Assembly: GCF_004764705.1 (NCBI RefSeq)
Contig: NZ_SHLX01000009.1
Location: 186,001 to 250,000, forward strand
Length of the DNA: 64,000 nucleotides
Source: Paenibacillus cymbidii
Lineage (GTDB): Bacteria > Bacillota > Bacilli > Paenibacillales > NBRC-103111
Reading direction: 5' to 3'
Positions 39,628 through 49,124 of this stretch are shown in pieces. The translations under genes and the position numbers were made by a program. The notes under the pieces were generated by a model. The model was not told where the DNA came from, did no database searches, and saw only the letters and a list, made by a program, of their open reading frames with translations. Within the stretch, counting starts at the first letter, position 1, and each line of letters opens with the position of its first letter.

Positions 39628-40512
39628 ATGCTCATCCGCAAATGGCGAACGGACGCCGCATATGCGCTGCTGCTGCTGCCGGCGTTCGTTCTGTTCGGGC
39701 TGTTTTTCCTCGTGCCGTTCGCTCGCAGCTTGTATGTGTCGTTCACCGATCAATACGGCTACAACCCCGATATCCGGTTCATCGGGCTGGGCAACTTCGT
39801 CGAGGCGTTTGGCGATGCCACGTTCCGTGACGCGTTGGTCGTGACGCTGAAATACACCGGCTTCGTTGCGCTGGCCGGCAACGCGTTTGCGCTGGCACTG
39901 GCGCTTGTGGCCGACAGCGCGCGCATTGCCGGCAAACATGCGCTGCGGGCCATCTTCTTCCTGCCGAATCTGATGAGCCTGATTATCGTCGGCTTTGTCT
40001 GGACGTTTCTGTACGGCGACGTGTTCCGCTCGTTCGTTCGTGCGCTCGGCAGCCCGGAAACGCTGCAGATCAGTTGGCTGGGCAATCCGGAGATGGCGAT
40101 CTATTCGATCGGGTTGGCCGCTATCTGGCAAGGCGCCGGTTATACGATGGTCATTTACATGGCCGGCCTGCAAAATATTTCGGGCGACGTGCTCGAAGCG
40201 GCCCGCATCGACGGCGCGACGGCGCGCGACATTCTGTGGCGGATCAAGCTGCCGCTGCTGTCGCCGGTCGTCGTGATGAATGTCATCCTGTCGGCGACGA
40301 CATGCCTGAAGGCGTTCGACTTCCCGCTGGCGATGACGTCGGGCGGACCGGGCACGGCGACGACGACGGTCGCCTACTACATTTATACGCTCGGTTTCCG
40401 CTCGCAGCGGACCGGGTACGCCACGGCGGTGTCGGTGCTGCTGTTCGTGCTGATCGCGCTCGTCACCGCGGGATTGCTGGCGGCGCTGCGCGCCCGGGAA
40501 GAGAAGGTGTAG
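39628..40512 (+). CDS. Sugar ABC transporter permease (MalF/UgpA type)
   Basis: The product is 294 residues with six TM segments. The EAA loop that contacts the ATPase is present (LEAARIDGATARDILWRIKLPLL). It starts one base after the binding-protein stop, without a strong ribosome binding site, so translation is probably coupled. Together with the next gene it forms the membrane channel of the importer. The last TM region (YATAVSVLLFVLIALVTAGLL) and the GYNPDIRFIGLGNFVEAF element after TM1 are typical of CUT1 permeases. Confidence 0.94.
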   Translation: MLIRKWRTDAAYALLLLPAFVLFGLFFLVPFARSLYVSFTDQYGYNPDIRFIGLGNFVEAFGDATFRDALVVTLKYTGFVALAGNAFALALALVADSARIAGKHALRAIFFLPNLMSLIIVGFVWTFLYGDVFRSFVRALGSPETLQISWLGNPEMAIYSIGLAAIWQGAGYTMVIYMAGLQNISGDVLEAARIDGATARDILWRIKLPLLSPVVVMNVILSATTCLKAFDFPLAMTSGGPGTATTTVAYYIYTLGFRSQRTGYATAVSVLLFVLIALVTAGLLAALRAREEKV

Positions 40513-40516
40513 CCGC

Positions 40517-41335
40517 ATGAGCAAATTTGGGTCGCGCCTGTTGCCAACCGCCGCCGCTTATCTGCTTGCGGTGCTGTACCTGTTCCCGGTGTTTATCGCC
40601 ATCCTCAATTCGTTCAAAGACAAGCGCGCGATTCTGGTGTCGGCGCTGGCGTTTCCGTCCGCCTTGCGGCTGGACAATTACCGCACGGTGCTGACGACCG
40701 CCCACTTCGGACGCGTCTTCGTCAACAGCGTGCTGCTGACGGCGGCAAGCGTGGCGCTCATTCTGGCGGTAAGCGCAGCCGGCGGCTACGCGCTGGCCCG
40801 GTGGCGGCGCAGGGCGGCGGGCTGGCTCATGCTCGCGTTCATGAGCTCGATGTTCGTGCCGTTCCACACGATCATGATTACGCTGGTCATGACCGCGAAG
40901 GAAGTGGGCGCAACCGGCCACTTCGCCGGGCTCGTCGCCGTATACGGCGGCCTCATGTGCCCGCTGACGCTGTTTTTGTACCGAGGCTTCGTCAAGTCGC
41001 TGCCGATCGAACTGGAGGAGTCCGGCATCATCGACGGCTGCGGCACCTTTCAGCTGCTGCTGCGGATTGTGCTGCCGCTGCTGCTGCCGATCACGGCAAC
41101 GGTTGCGGTGCTGAACGCGATGTGGATCTGGAACGACTTCCTGCTGCCCTACCTCATCCTGGCCAAACCGCTGACCGTGCCGTTGTCGCAAATGTATTTT
41201 TACGGCAAGTTCAACCAGCAGTGGCATTTGATTATGGCGGGCTTCGTCGTTTCGACGCTGCCGCTTGTGGCGTTTTTCCTGCTGATGCAGCGGTTCGTCA
41301 TCAAAGGCCTGGTCGCCGGAGCGCTGAAAACGTAA
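40517..41335 (+). CDS. Sugar ABC transporter permease (MalG type)
   Basis: The product is 272 residues with six TM segments and the EAA motif ELEESGIIDGCGTFQLLLRIVLPLL, so it is the second channel subunit of a CUT1 importer. It begins 4 bases after the first permease, with AAGGTG upstream of the ATG. The ending (QRFVIKGLVAGALKT) is the standard MalG-family C-terminus, where the tail contacts the ATPase. It is followed after 41 bases by an intracellular GH13 enzyme, so uptake and hydrolysis are co-encoded. Confidence 0.95.
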   Translation: MSKFGSRLLPTAAAYLLAVLYLFPVFIAILNSFKDKRAILVSALAFPSALRLDNYRTVLTTAHFGRVFVNSVLLTAASVALILAVSAAGGYALARWRRRAAGWLMLAFMSSMFVPFHTIMITLVMTAKEVGATGHFAGLVAVYGGLMCPLTLFLYRGFVKSLPIELEESGIIDGCGTFQLLLRIVLPLLLPITATVAVLNAMWIWNDFLLPYLILAKPLTVPLSQMYFYGKFNQQWHLIMAGFVVSTLPLVAFFLLMQRFVIKGLVAGALKT

Positions 41336-41376
41336 GCGCTCCCGACCGTCGATTAATAACGGAGGGGAGGTCGCGT

Positions 41377-43221
41377 ATGGCCGGTTTGATTTTGCACGAA
41401 CCGACACGGGAATACGCCTACCCGCTCAGCCGTACGCGGCTGGCGATCCGGCTGCGCGTGTCGTGCGGCATGGCGTCGGCCGGAAGCTGCACGGTGCTGC
41501 ATTGGAACCGCAATCTCGGGGACAGCAAGCATCCGGCGCGAACGCCGCTGGCGTGTTATGCGCGGGACGACGAGTTCGATTATTGGGAAGCCGTCATCGA
41601 AACGGAGAAGGCGACGCGTTATGTTTTGTACTATTTCGAAGTGGAAAGCGCGCATGGAACTTTGCGGAAAACGTATTACGGTACAGGAAACGGGGAACCG
41701 GAGGGGGGATTTTACGAATATTGCTATACGAACGAAGGCGAGCCGTTCGTCGTGCCGGACTGGGTGCGCGGTGCGGTCGTTTATCACGCGTTTCCGGAAC
41801 GGTTCTGCAACGGCAATCCGGCCAACGATCCGCCGGGAGCCGCAGCCTGGGGAAGCGAGCCGACGCGCGACAACTTTATGGGCGGCGATTTGGCCGGCAT
41901 TGCCAGCCGCGTCCCGTATTTGTATGCGCTTGGCGTGACGGTGCTTTACATGAACCCGATTTTCGCGGCGCCGTCCAACCATAAATACGACACGGCCGAT
42001 TATTATGCGGTCGATCCGCAGTTCGGCACGATGGACGACTTGCGCAGCCTAGTGCGGACATGCCATGAACTGGGCATACGGGTCATGCTTGACGGGGTGT
42101 TCAATCATTGCGGATTCGAATTCCCGCCGTTTCGGGACGTCTTGGCGAAAGGGCGCCGGTCGGAATATCGCGACTGGTTTTACGCGGACGAATTTCCGTT
42201 GAATCCCGAGCGGCTCAATTACGAAACGATCGGCTACTATGCGCTGATGCCGAAAGTGCGGCTTCGCCACGAAACGGCGCGGGCTTATATGCTTGACGTG
42301 GCGCTGTATTGGCTCCGCGAAGCGGGCATCGACGGCTGGCGGCTCGATGTTGCCGAAGAAGTCGACTACACGTTCTGGCAGGATTTGCGCAAAGCGGTGA
42401 AGGCGGTAGCGCCGGAGGCGCTGCTGCTGGCGGAGACGTGGAAGGAAAACCGCGATTTGCTGCGCGGCGACCAGATGGACACGGTGACGAATTATGTGTT
42501 TCGCGATGCGGTAGCGGACTTCTTCGCGGCAGGCACGATCGATGCCGAGGCGTTCGATGCACGCATCAACCGGATGCTCGGCGCGTATTCGCTCATCGCC
42601 CGGGAAATCTTGTTCAACCCGCTCGGCAGCCATGATACGGCGCGCTTCCTGACACTGTGCGGCGGGGAGCGGGGCAGGCTGATGGCGGCGGCGGCGTTTC
42701 AGTTTTGTTTCCCCGGCGTGCCCGTTATTTATTACGGCGACGAAGTCGGGCTGGACGGCGGACGCGATCCGGGCTGCCGCAAGGCGATGGAGTGGGATCC
42801 GCAGCGGCAGGACGCGGAACTGCTGGCATGGTTCCGGCGGCTCGCGCGACTGCGCGCCGAGTTGCCGGTATTGCGCAGCGGCTCGTATGCGAGCAGCTAT
42901 TGCAGCGGCAGCGGGTACGGCTTCATGCGCGAGGATGAGGCCGGTACTGCGGACGGCGGTGACCCCGGCGCTACGATGCGCGTCTACGCCGTCTTTAATA
43001 CCGGTTCTGCGGCGGTGACGCTGGCGTTGCCGGTGAAAGAGGCAGTCGGCACCCAGCTGCACGACCGGTTTGCCGATGAGGGGCAGGCAGCGGTGTTCCC
43101 TGTGGCTCCGCTTGGCTTGCCGGAACCAGGGCGGGAGCACCGCAATCACGATTTGTATCGCTGGACGGGCGAAGTGAGGGTGACGTTGGCGCCTTATCAA
43201 GCCTGTCTGTTGACTCGTTGA
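41377..43221 (+). CDS. Intracellular GH13 maltodextrin hydrolase (cyclomaltodextrinase/neopullulanase type)
   Basis: The product is 614 residues with no signal peptide. An N-terminal ~130-residue beta-sandwich (CBM34-type, as in cyclomaltodextrinase and neopullulanase) is followed by a GH13 barrel and a C-terminal beta domain. Catalytic residues are intact: nucleophile D324 in GWRLDVAEEVD, acid/base E353 in LLLAETWK and D420 in LGSHDTARF; the MLDGVFNHCG motif is also present. It probably hydrolyses imported maltodextrins or cyclodextrins. GGAGGGGAGG lies 6 bases before the ATG. It is last of the importer operon. Exact substrate preference cannot be read from sequence. Confidence 0.93.
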   Translation: MAGLILHEPTREYAYPLSRTRLAIRLRVSCGMASAGSCTVLHWNRNLGDSKHPARTPLACYARDDEFDYWEAVIETEKATRYVLYYFEVESAHGTLRKTYYGTGNGEPEGGFYEYCYTNEGEPFVVPDWVRGAVVYHAFPERFCNGNPANDPPGAAAWGSEPTRDNFMGGDLAGIASRVPYLYALGVTVLYMNPIFAAPSNHKYDTADYYAVDPQFGTMDDLRSLVRTCHELGIRVMLDGVFNHCGFEFPPFRDVLAKGRRSEYRDWFYADEFPLNPERLNYETIGYYALMPKVRLRHETARAYMLDVALYWLREAGIDGWRLDVAEEVDYTFWQDLRKAVKAVAPEALLLAETWKENRDLLRGDQMDTVTNYVFRDAVADFFAAGTIDAEAFDARINRMLGAYSLIAREILFNPLGSHDTARFLTLCGGERGRLMAAAAFQFCFPGVPVIYYGDEVGLDGGRDPGCRKAMEWDPQRQDAELLAWFRRLARLRAELPVLRSGSYASSYCSGSGYGFMREDEAGTADGGDPGATMRVYAVFNTGSAAVTLALPVKEAVGTQLHDRFADEGQAAVFPVAPLGLPEPGREHRNHDLYRWTGEVRVTLAPYQACLLTR

Positions 43222-43570
43222 GCCGGCGCTTTTATTGCCGTCATCCGATAAGCCTCCTGCCGGGGCTGGGGGAGGAGCTTTATATCCGGCGCCGCGGCTT
43301 TCTGATCGTCATGCATATATGCATGACGATCAGAAAGTACTTGCCCGCAATAGTCGAGCTGCTGAACATCACTCATTTTAGATGAAATGTAAAATATAGT
43401 ATTTTCAACCGAATTCCGAAAGGGGGTGATGCTGCAAAAGAGACAATCATCGTTGTTGGTTGGCTTGTTTTGCCCAGGCAGTTTGCAAGAATCGTGGAAT
43501 CGCTTGCACGCATGAATCGGCACACTCGCAAATCAGCATCCAATTTCAGGCGAAAGGAAGGGATTGACGA
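43222..43570. other. Intergenic region before the alpha-amylase gene
   Basis: About 350 bases without a gene. It has a perfect 40-bp palindrome at 43298-43337 and an AT-rich stretch around 43375-43410 with a possible -10 (TATAGT). No convincing catabolite-responsive element was seen. Confidence 0.6.
43298..43337. repeat. Perfect 40-bp palindrome
   Basis: The left arm is CTTTCTGATCGTCATGCATA and the right arm is its exact reverse complement. The right half plus centre (TGCATATATGCATGACGATC and then AGAAAG) is identical to the first unit of the 38-bp tandem repeat at 53528. It may end the upstream operon as a hairpin, but no T run follows. Confidence 0.95.
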
Positions 43571-45409
43571 ATGAAACGGAAACACGTATGGCTCGCCGCA
43601 CTGCTCGCGCTCGTCTTCGTCTGCGCCGCCGGCCTGCCGCCGGTAGCCCCGGCAAACGCAAGCGGGAGCAGCATCGGCTCGATCGGGACGTCCGACACGA
43701 TCTACATGGTAATGACCGACCGCTTCTACGACGGCGACAGCGGCAATAATGGCACGCTAACCGACGATTACCGTCCGGGCGATATGCACTATTACCAAGG
43801 CGGCGACTGGGCAGGGCTCGTCGACAAGCTCGATTATATCAAGGAGATGGGTTTCACGGCGATCTGGATTTCCCCGCCGCAGGACAATGAAAAGTTCAGC
43901 CGCAGCGGCGACGAAGCCGGTTATCACGGCTATTTTACGCATGATTTTAACGATGTGAACGATCACTTCGGTACAACGACCGAACTGCAAACGCTGATCG
44001 ACGAAGCGCACGACCGCGGTATCAAGGTGATCATCGACGCCCAGCTCAACCATACGGCGGACTACCTCGCCTATCCGTCGACGTCGTACAGCCCGTCCAC
44101 CTACAAGCCTGCGGCGCCGTTCGACGATCCGACCTGGTACCACAACAACCCGAATATCACCGATTTTAACGACGGCTACCAACTGCTCAATTACAGCCTT
44201 GGCGGCCTCGACGACCTCGACCAAAGCAATCCCGACACGTGGGATGCGCTGCTGGACGCTTACGACGGCTGGTTCGACTATGGCTTCGACGGCGGGCGCA
44301 TCGACGCGGTGCTGGAAATTCCGACCGACAAGCTCCAGGCGTTCGAAGGCCACATTGGCAAAAAGACGTTCGGCGAAGCGTACACGTCTTCCGTCGACGT
44401 CGTCTCCGGGCTGCAAAACTACATCTGGGGCATGCTCGATTTCCCGCTTTATTTTGGCATGAACAATGTCTTCTGCAACAATACGTCGTGGAGCGACGTG
44501 AAGGGCGTGTTCGACCAGGATTACAAGTACAAAAAAGCGAACCAACTGGTCACCTTCCTCGACAACCACGACCGACCGCGTTTCCTCAACAATTGCGCCG
44601 ACAATTATGCGAAATCGCGTCTCGCACTCGCTTTCCTGTACACGGTCCGCGGCATTCCGGATGTCTACTACGGCACCGAGCAGGGGATGGCCGGCGAACA
44701 CAAGTATAGCGACGACATCCAGAATACGGTCAATCGCGAAGTGATGCCTTCGTTCAGCGATGGCAGCGCAACGTTCAATTGGGTGCAGCGGCTGAACCAG
44801 ATCCGCAAGGATTACAAGTCGGCGCTCGTCAACGGCAAGCAGCGCGAAATTTACTACAACAGCTCCGACCCGGTCTACGCGGTCAGCCGGCGCAACGACA
44901 GCACGGGGGACGAAGTGGTCGGCATTTTCAACAAGTCGCCAAACCCGCAAACAAAAACGATTGCGATCAGTCAGGCAACGTCGAGCTGGACGATCGGCAC
45001 GCATTTGACCGACTTGCTCAATACCGGGACAACGGTGACGGTTGCGGAAGGCGTTGTGGCCAATTCGCGCGAAATCACGGTAACGATCCCCGGCAACTCC
45101 GCGATGCTGCTGACGAACGGCTATCCGGCCGAATACGCGCCGCCTTCGCCGACACAGACGAAAATCATCGTGCATTACAACGCCGGCTTCGGCAACTCCA
45201 TTTCCGTCCGCGGGGATACGACACCGCTGAACTGGACCTGGGGGCAAAAGGCGGAAAATGTCGATGCGAACACGTGGCAGTACGTCATGGAGCGCCCGAC
45301 GTCGGGTACGATCCAGTTCAAGGTGCTGCTGAACGATTCCACATGGGAAACGGGCGGCAACCACAGTGTCACCGCCGGCAGCACGGTCGACATTTATCCG
45401 AGTTTCTAA
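43571..45409 (+). CDS. Secreted alpha-amylase (GH13) with C-terminal starch-binding-like module
   Basis: The product is 612 residues: signal peptide (VWLAALLALVFVCAAGLPP, cleavage near ANA), a GH13 barrel and a C-terminal ~85-residue beta-sandwich (TKIIVHYNAGFGNSISVRGD to the end) that resembles a starch-binding module. Catalytic residues are intact: D245 in GGRIDAVLEI, E269 in FGEAYT and D334 in LDNHDRPRF; KVIIDAQLNHTADY is the conserved region I. It degrades starch outside the cell, feeding the importer encoded upstream. AAGGAAGGG lies about 8 bases before the ATG. The stop is 27 bases before the next secreted enzyme gene. Confidence 0.94.
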   Translation: MKRKHVWLAALLALVFVCAAGLPPVAPANASGSSIGSIGTSDTIYMVMTDRFYDGDSGNNGTLTDDYRPGDMHYYQGGDWAGLVDKLDYIKEMGFTAIWISPPQDNEKFSRSGDEAGYHGYFTHDFNDVNDHFGTTTELQTLIDEAHDRGIKVIIDAQLNHTADYLAYPSTSYSPSTYKPAAPFDDPTWYHNNPNITDFNDGYQLLNYSLGGLDDLDQSNPDTWDALLDAYDGWFDYGFDGGRIDAVLEIPTDKLQAFEGHIGKKTFGEAYTSSVDVVSGLQNYIWGMLDFPLYFGMNNVFCNNTSWSDVKGVFDQDYKYKKANQLVTFLDNHDRPRFLNNCADNYAKSRLALAFLYTVRGIPDVYYGTEQGMAGEHKYSDDIQNTVNREVMPSFSDGSATFNWVQRLNQIRKDYKSALVNGKQREIYYNSSDPVYAVSRRNDSTGDEVVGIFNKSPNPQTKTIAISQATSSWTIGTHLTDLLNTGTTVTVAEGVVANSREITVTIPGNSAMLLTNGYPAEYAPPSPTQTKIIVHYNAGFGNSISVRGDTTPLNWTWGQKAENVDANTWQYVMERPTSGTIQFKVLLNDSTWETGGNHSVTAGSTVDIYPSF

Positions 45410-45436
45410 TTCGCGAGCGAAAGGAGATGTAACCTT

Positions 45437-45976
45437 ATGAAACGCAAACGCAGTGGAAAAAGATGGCTGTCGTCCGCCGTTGCGGCCGCGACGGCGGCGG
45501 CGCTCGTCCTCGGCCTGGGCGCTCCGGTGAACCGGGCGCTGGCCAAAACGTACAGCGAAACGGTCTATGAAGCGGAAAGCGCAACGCTGCACAACGCGTC
45601 GACGAATACGAACCATACCGGATACACCGGCAGCGGCTTCGTTGACGGCTTCAGCGCCAGCGGCGACTACGTGCAGTTCTCGATCAGCGTCGCCGCAGCG
45701 GGCGACTATACGCTGCTGTTCCGCTACGCCAACGATACCGGTTACAAGGCGTCCCACCGGGTATACGTCGACGGTGTCGACACGGCGCTGGCGGTATTTC
45801 CCGATCTGGTGAGCTGGGATGCGTGGGGAACGGCTGAAGTCGGCACGTATTTGAGCTCCGGCTCGCATACGGTCAAAATTGCGTACAACAATCACGCGAT
45901 CAATCTCGATAACCTGCTCGTGACGCCGAAGCACGAATCGACCCGCAGTTTTTATATGTCGAACTGGACGACATGA
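45437..45976 (+). pseudogene. 5' part of a frameshifted secreted GH15-like enzyme: signal peptide and CBM35-like domain
   Basis: This frame encodes 179 residues: a twin-basic signal peptide (KRWLSSAVAAATAAALVLGLG, cleavage near ALA) and a CBM35/CBM6-like domain (YEAESATLHNASTNTNHTGY, SAGDYTLLFRYAN type, ending HAINLDNLLVTPKHESTRSF). It then stops after YMSNWTT. The next frame starts 4 bases before this stop and continues with an enzyme that has no signal of its own. The two parts therefore look like one gene broken by a one- or two-base indel near 45955-45975. AAGGAG lies 10 bases before the ATG. It could also be a sequencing error. Confidence 0.85.
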
Positions 45977-48576
45977 TGGCGATCTGGAAAGCCGCGAAGC
46001 TGAACGACGCGGAAACGGCGGTAAAGGGTCCGCGCATCGACGAACTGCACTACGCGGACGATTGGGAGACGAACCAGATCAAGGATTGGAGCGGGTTTTT
46101 TCGCGATGAGACGGCGAGCGTCAAATACAACGACGGCACCAAATTCGACAGCGAGGCATACTTCGACGAAGAGGGAGTGCTTCGTGCCGATTACCTCAAG
46201 TACAACGGGTCCTATCCATCCAATTTGGAGCTGTCTCGGGATTACGTGATGGTGCCGCACGAGAAGTTTATCGTCGCCCGCTACGCGCTCAAGAACAACA
46301 GCGGTTCAAGCAAAACGGTCAACGTGCTCGACATGCTGCACGTCAACAACACGAGCGGCAGCAGCATCGGCGCTTCCTACGACGGCACGCGCAAGGCGCT
46401 GGTCGTCAATATGTCGGCAGCGTCGCAATATTACCTGGCGCTCGGCGCATTCGCCACGCCGACCGGTTATCAGTCGGCCGACGACACGGTCACCAATACG
46501 GCCGATGCAAAAGCTTCGCCGTGGGTGACGTTCGACAACAACGGCACGCTCAAGAACAACGGTTCGGTGACGGCGCAGGACATCTCCGTCGGTTTCAACC
46601 AAAGCGTGTCCGTCGCGGGAGGAACGACCGAGTACGTTTATTTCTATCTGGCGCTCGGCGAAGACGCGACGGAAGTCAACGCTGTCGCCGATACTGCGCG
46701 GGCGCATACCGGCGACTATTGGTTCACGCAGACGGCGGACGACTACGACGACTGGTTCGCTAACGCCAAGCCGGTGCCGAGCCTGGGCGACAGCGATTTG
46801 ACCGCGTTGTACAAAAACAATCTTGTCATGATCAAAAACGCGATCCGTCCCGGAACATCGACCGGCGACGGGGCGATGCCGGCAACGACGAACCCGGCGA
46901 CGTACAGCTACAAAGTATGGACGCGCGATTCCGCCACGACGGCGGTGGCGCTCGACGCCGCCGGCTTCGCGGACGAAGGCGAGCGCTACTGGCGCTGGCT
47001 GGCGGCGCGGCAGCTGACGGGCGGCGACGCCGGCAAGTTCAACACGACGATCAACGTGTGGACGAACGCGCGCGTCGAGTTCATCGAACCGGAGCACGAT
47101 ATACTCGGCTGGTTCCTCTACGGCGTCTACCGCCATGGGCTGGAGACGGGCGACAATACGCTGCGCGACGACATTTGGACGCAGCTGAAGGCGACCGCCG
47201 ACTACATCATGAACAATATCGACGCCGACGGCTACGGGCCGCAGGACTTCTCGATCTGGGAGGATCTTGACAACTACGGCATTTATGCGTATACGCAGGC
47301 GCTTTATGTCGCCGGCCTCGAAGCGGCGGCGAAGATGGCGGCGGCCAAAGGGCTCGGCACGCTGGCCGACAACTACAACGGCGCCGCCAGCACGATCAAG
47401 ACGGCGATCAACCGCGACGACACCGCGTCCGACGTCGGGCTGTGGAACTGGAGCGAAGGCTACTACGACAAGAGCATTCGCTACGACGGCACGCTCAGCA
47501 CGATGGAGGACGCGTCGGGCCTCATCCTGTTTACGCTCGGCGTCATCGACCCGCATTCGTCGCGGACCGCCAGCACGGTCGATCGTTTCGAAGCCGACCT
47601 CGGGTCCGACACCTATGGGCTGGCGCGCTTCGGCAACGACACGTACTACTCGGGCGATTCCTATTTTTCGCCGGCTGGCGACGAAGCGCTCGAAATATCG
47701 CCCAGTTGGCCGCAAATGTCGGCCTGGAACGCGATCACGCACGTGTACAACAACGAAAGTACCGAGGCGGCCAATATCTTCAACTGGTTCAAGCATCGCA
47801 CCGCCGCCGGCTGGATGGTGACCGGGGAAGCCGTCAGCGACGTCTCCGAGAAGCCGATCGTTTCCACCGCCAGCGAACCGGTGACCGCGGCTGCATTCGT
47901 GCTGGCCGCGCTGACCAAAACAGGCGCGATCGACATGCGCATCGTGCCGGATGAATCGAACGCCGGCGCATACAAGGCGCTGACCGTCTCCGCCGGCACA
48001 ACCGGCGACTGGCCGCAGTACCAGTACGTGCCGTACTATCTCGACGCCGCGGGCGATTCGAGCGACGGCGACATCGCGATCCGGAAAGTTTATGCTGCTA
48101 ACGACGGCACAAACCTGGTGCTTCGCATCGATAATGAATCCGGTTCGCTGCCGGGCTTTAACGATCCGAGCAAGCTGTTCCAAGTATCGGTGTACGCCGA
48201 GGACTTCACGAGCACTGACGCGACGAAGAACACATCGATCAACGGCACCGCGCTCGGCCGCAACATGGCGTATTTGTTCAAGCGCGACAGCGACTCGAAC
48301 AATTTCAACAAATATACGGTGTCGGGCGGCAACTGGACATCGGCCGGCACTGTCTCGGGCGGGCAAGTCGAATGGGACACGGCGACCGGCCGCATCGAGG
48401 TGAAAATTCCGCTGTCCGCCATCGGCCATTCGACGCCGGGATCGAACGACTGGTTTCGCCTGAAGGTAGTACTGAGCAAGAAAGTCAGCGGCACGTGGAC
48501 GGATCTGGACGCGTTCGCCAACCATTACCGCGTGACCGGCAGCAGTACTGCCTGGTTGTTCGGCGATTTTGAGTAA
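45973..48576 (+). pseudogene. 3' part of the frameshifted enzyme: GH15-like glucoamylase/glucodextranase catalytic and C-terminal domains
   Basis: This frame encodes 867 residues. A beta-rich region (about 1-260, MVPHEKFIVARYALKNNSGSS) precedes an (alpha/alpha)6 GH15-type catalytic domain with YKVWTRDSATTAVALDAAGF, WRWLAARQ, WEDLDNYGIYAYTQALYVAG, LWNWSEGYYDKSIRYDG and EISPSWPQMSAWNAITHVYN. The C-terminal ~190 residues (DIAIRKVYAANDGTNLVLRID) resemble the glucodextranase C-terminal/DOMON-like domain. It would release glucose from alpha-glucans outside the cell. The first ATG overlaps the upstream stop as ATGATGG, but no signal peptide or separate ribosome binding site exists, which supports a frameshifted single gene. 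If it is translated by coupling, the enzyme would stay inside the cell. Confidence 0.85.
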
Positions 48577-48633
48577 CACCATTTTGAGTAACGCCATGTC
48601 GAGTCAACCAAGCTAGAGCGAATGGTTATGGTG

Positions 48634-48676
48634 AAAAGCCTGTTTGGCTGAAGTTATGGCCGAACAGGCTTTTTGC
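48634..48676 (+). terminator. Terminator after the GH15-like gene
   Basis: Arms AAAAGCCTGTT / AACAGGCTTTT with an inner GGC / GCC pair and one mismatch, ending in TTTTT. Confidence 0.92.
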
Positions 48677-48742
48677 AACCGTTCCCTTGTGTTAAACAGT
48701 TTATAACAAAATGAAACACTATTGAATATAAAGGGGAGACCC

Positions 48743-48998
48743 ATGATGAATCAGGCAATCCGACTTTGCATGATTGGCGCGGGCCGGCACGCAGCCCACA
48801 ATGTATATCCTTGCTTCTCGTGGCTGCAAGGCGCGGAAATTGTTGCGAACTGCGACCTCGACTTCGAACGCGCGCGGGGAACCGCTACGGCGTTCGGCAT
48901 TCTTGATCGTCGACGAAGAGTCGCCGAATGGCGAGGTGGACGCGCTGCTGCGTGGGGCGATGCAGTATTTGCAAGCGAACGGGGTGACGATGCAATAA
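48743..48998 (+). pseudogene. Remnant of a Gfo/Idh/MocA-type oxidoreductase
   Basis: AAAGGGGAG precedes an ATG at 48743 that opens MNQAIRLCMIGAGRHAAHNV, a clear NAD-binding (Rossmann GxGxxA-like) start of a Gfo/Idh/MocA oxidoreductase, continuing about 55 residues to FERARGTATAFGI. The reading frame then fails. In another frame the sequence LIVDEESPNGEVDALLRGAM runs on to a stop at 48998. That looks like the C-terminal end of the same or another gene joined by an internal deletion. The catalytic domain is missing, so it is non-functional. Confidence 0.72.
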
Positions 48999-49124
48999 AT
49001 CCGTTCATGGCCATGACAAAAACGATGACAATCCGTAACTGTTCGCCTGCGGTCCCTTTCGTTATGATGATGCTGGCGGGAGTGGAAAGACGAAAGCCCG
49101 CCCAGAAACAGGAGGGAACGAAAG

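Noticed and set aside
43757..45934. 725-codon minus-strand frame opposite the alpha-amylase gene
   Set aside because: It is an antisense shadow; the plus-strand product has an intact signal peptide and catalytic residues.
45973..45976. Genuine translational coupling (ATGA overlap) of two separate genes
   Set aside because: A secreted binding module followed by a signal-less extracellular-type glycosidase makes little sense as two genes; a frameshift is simpler, though coupling cannot be excluded.
46306..48597. 763-codon minus-strand frame opposite the GH15-like gene
   Set aside because: It is an antisense shadow with V/R/D/A-rich low-complexity composition.
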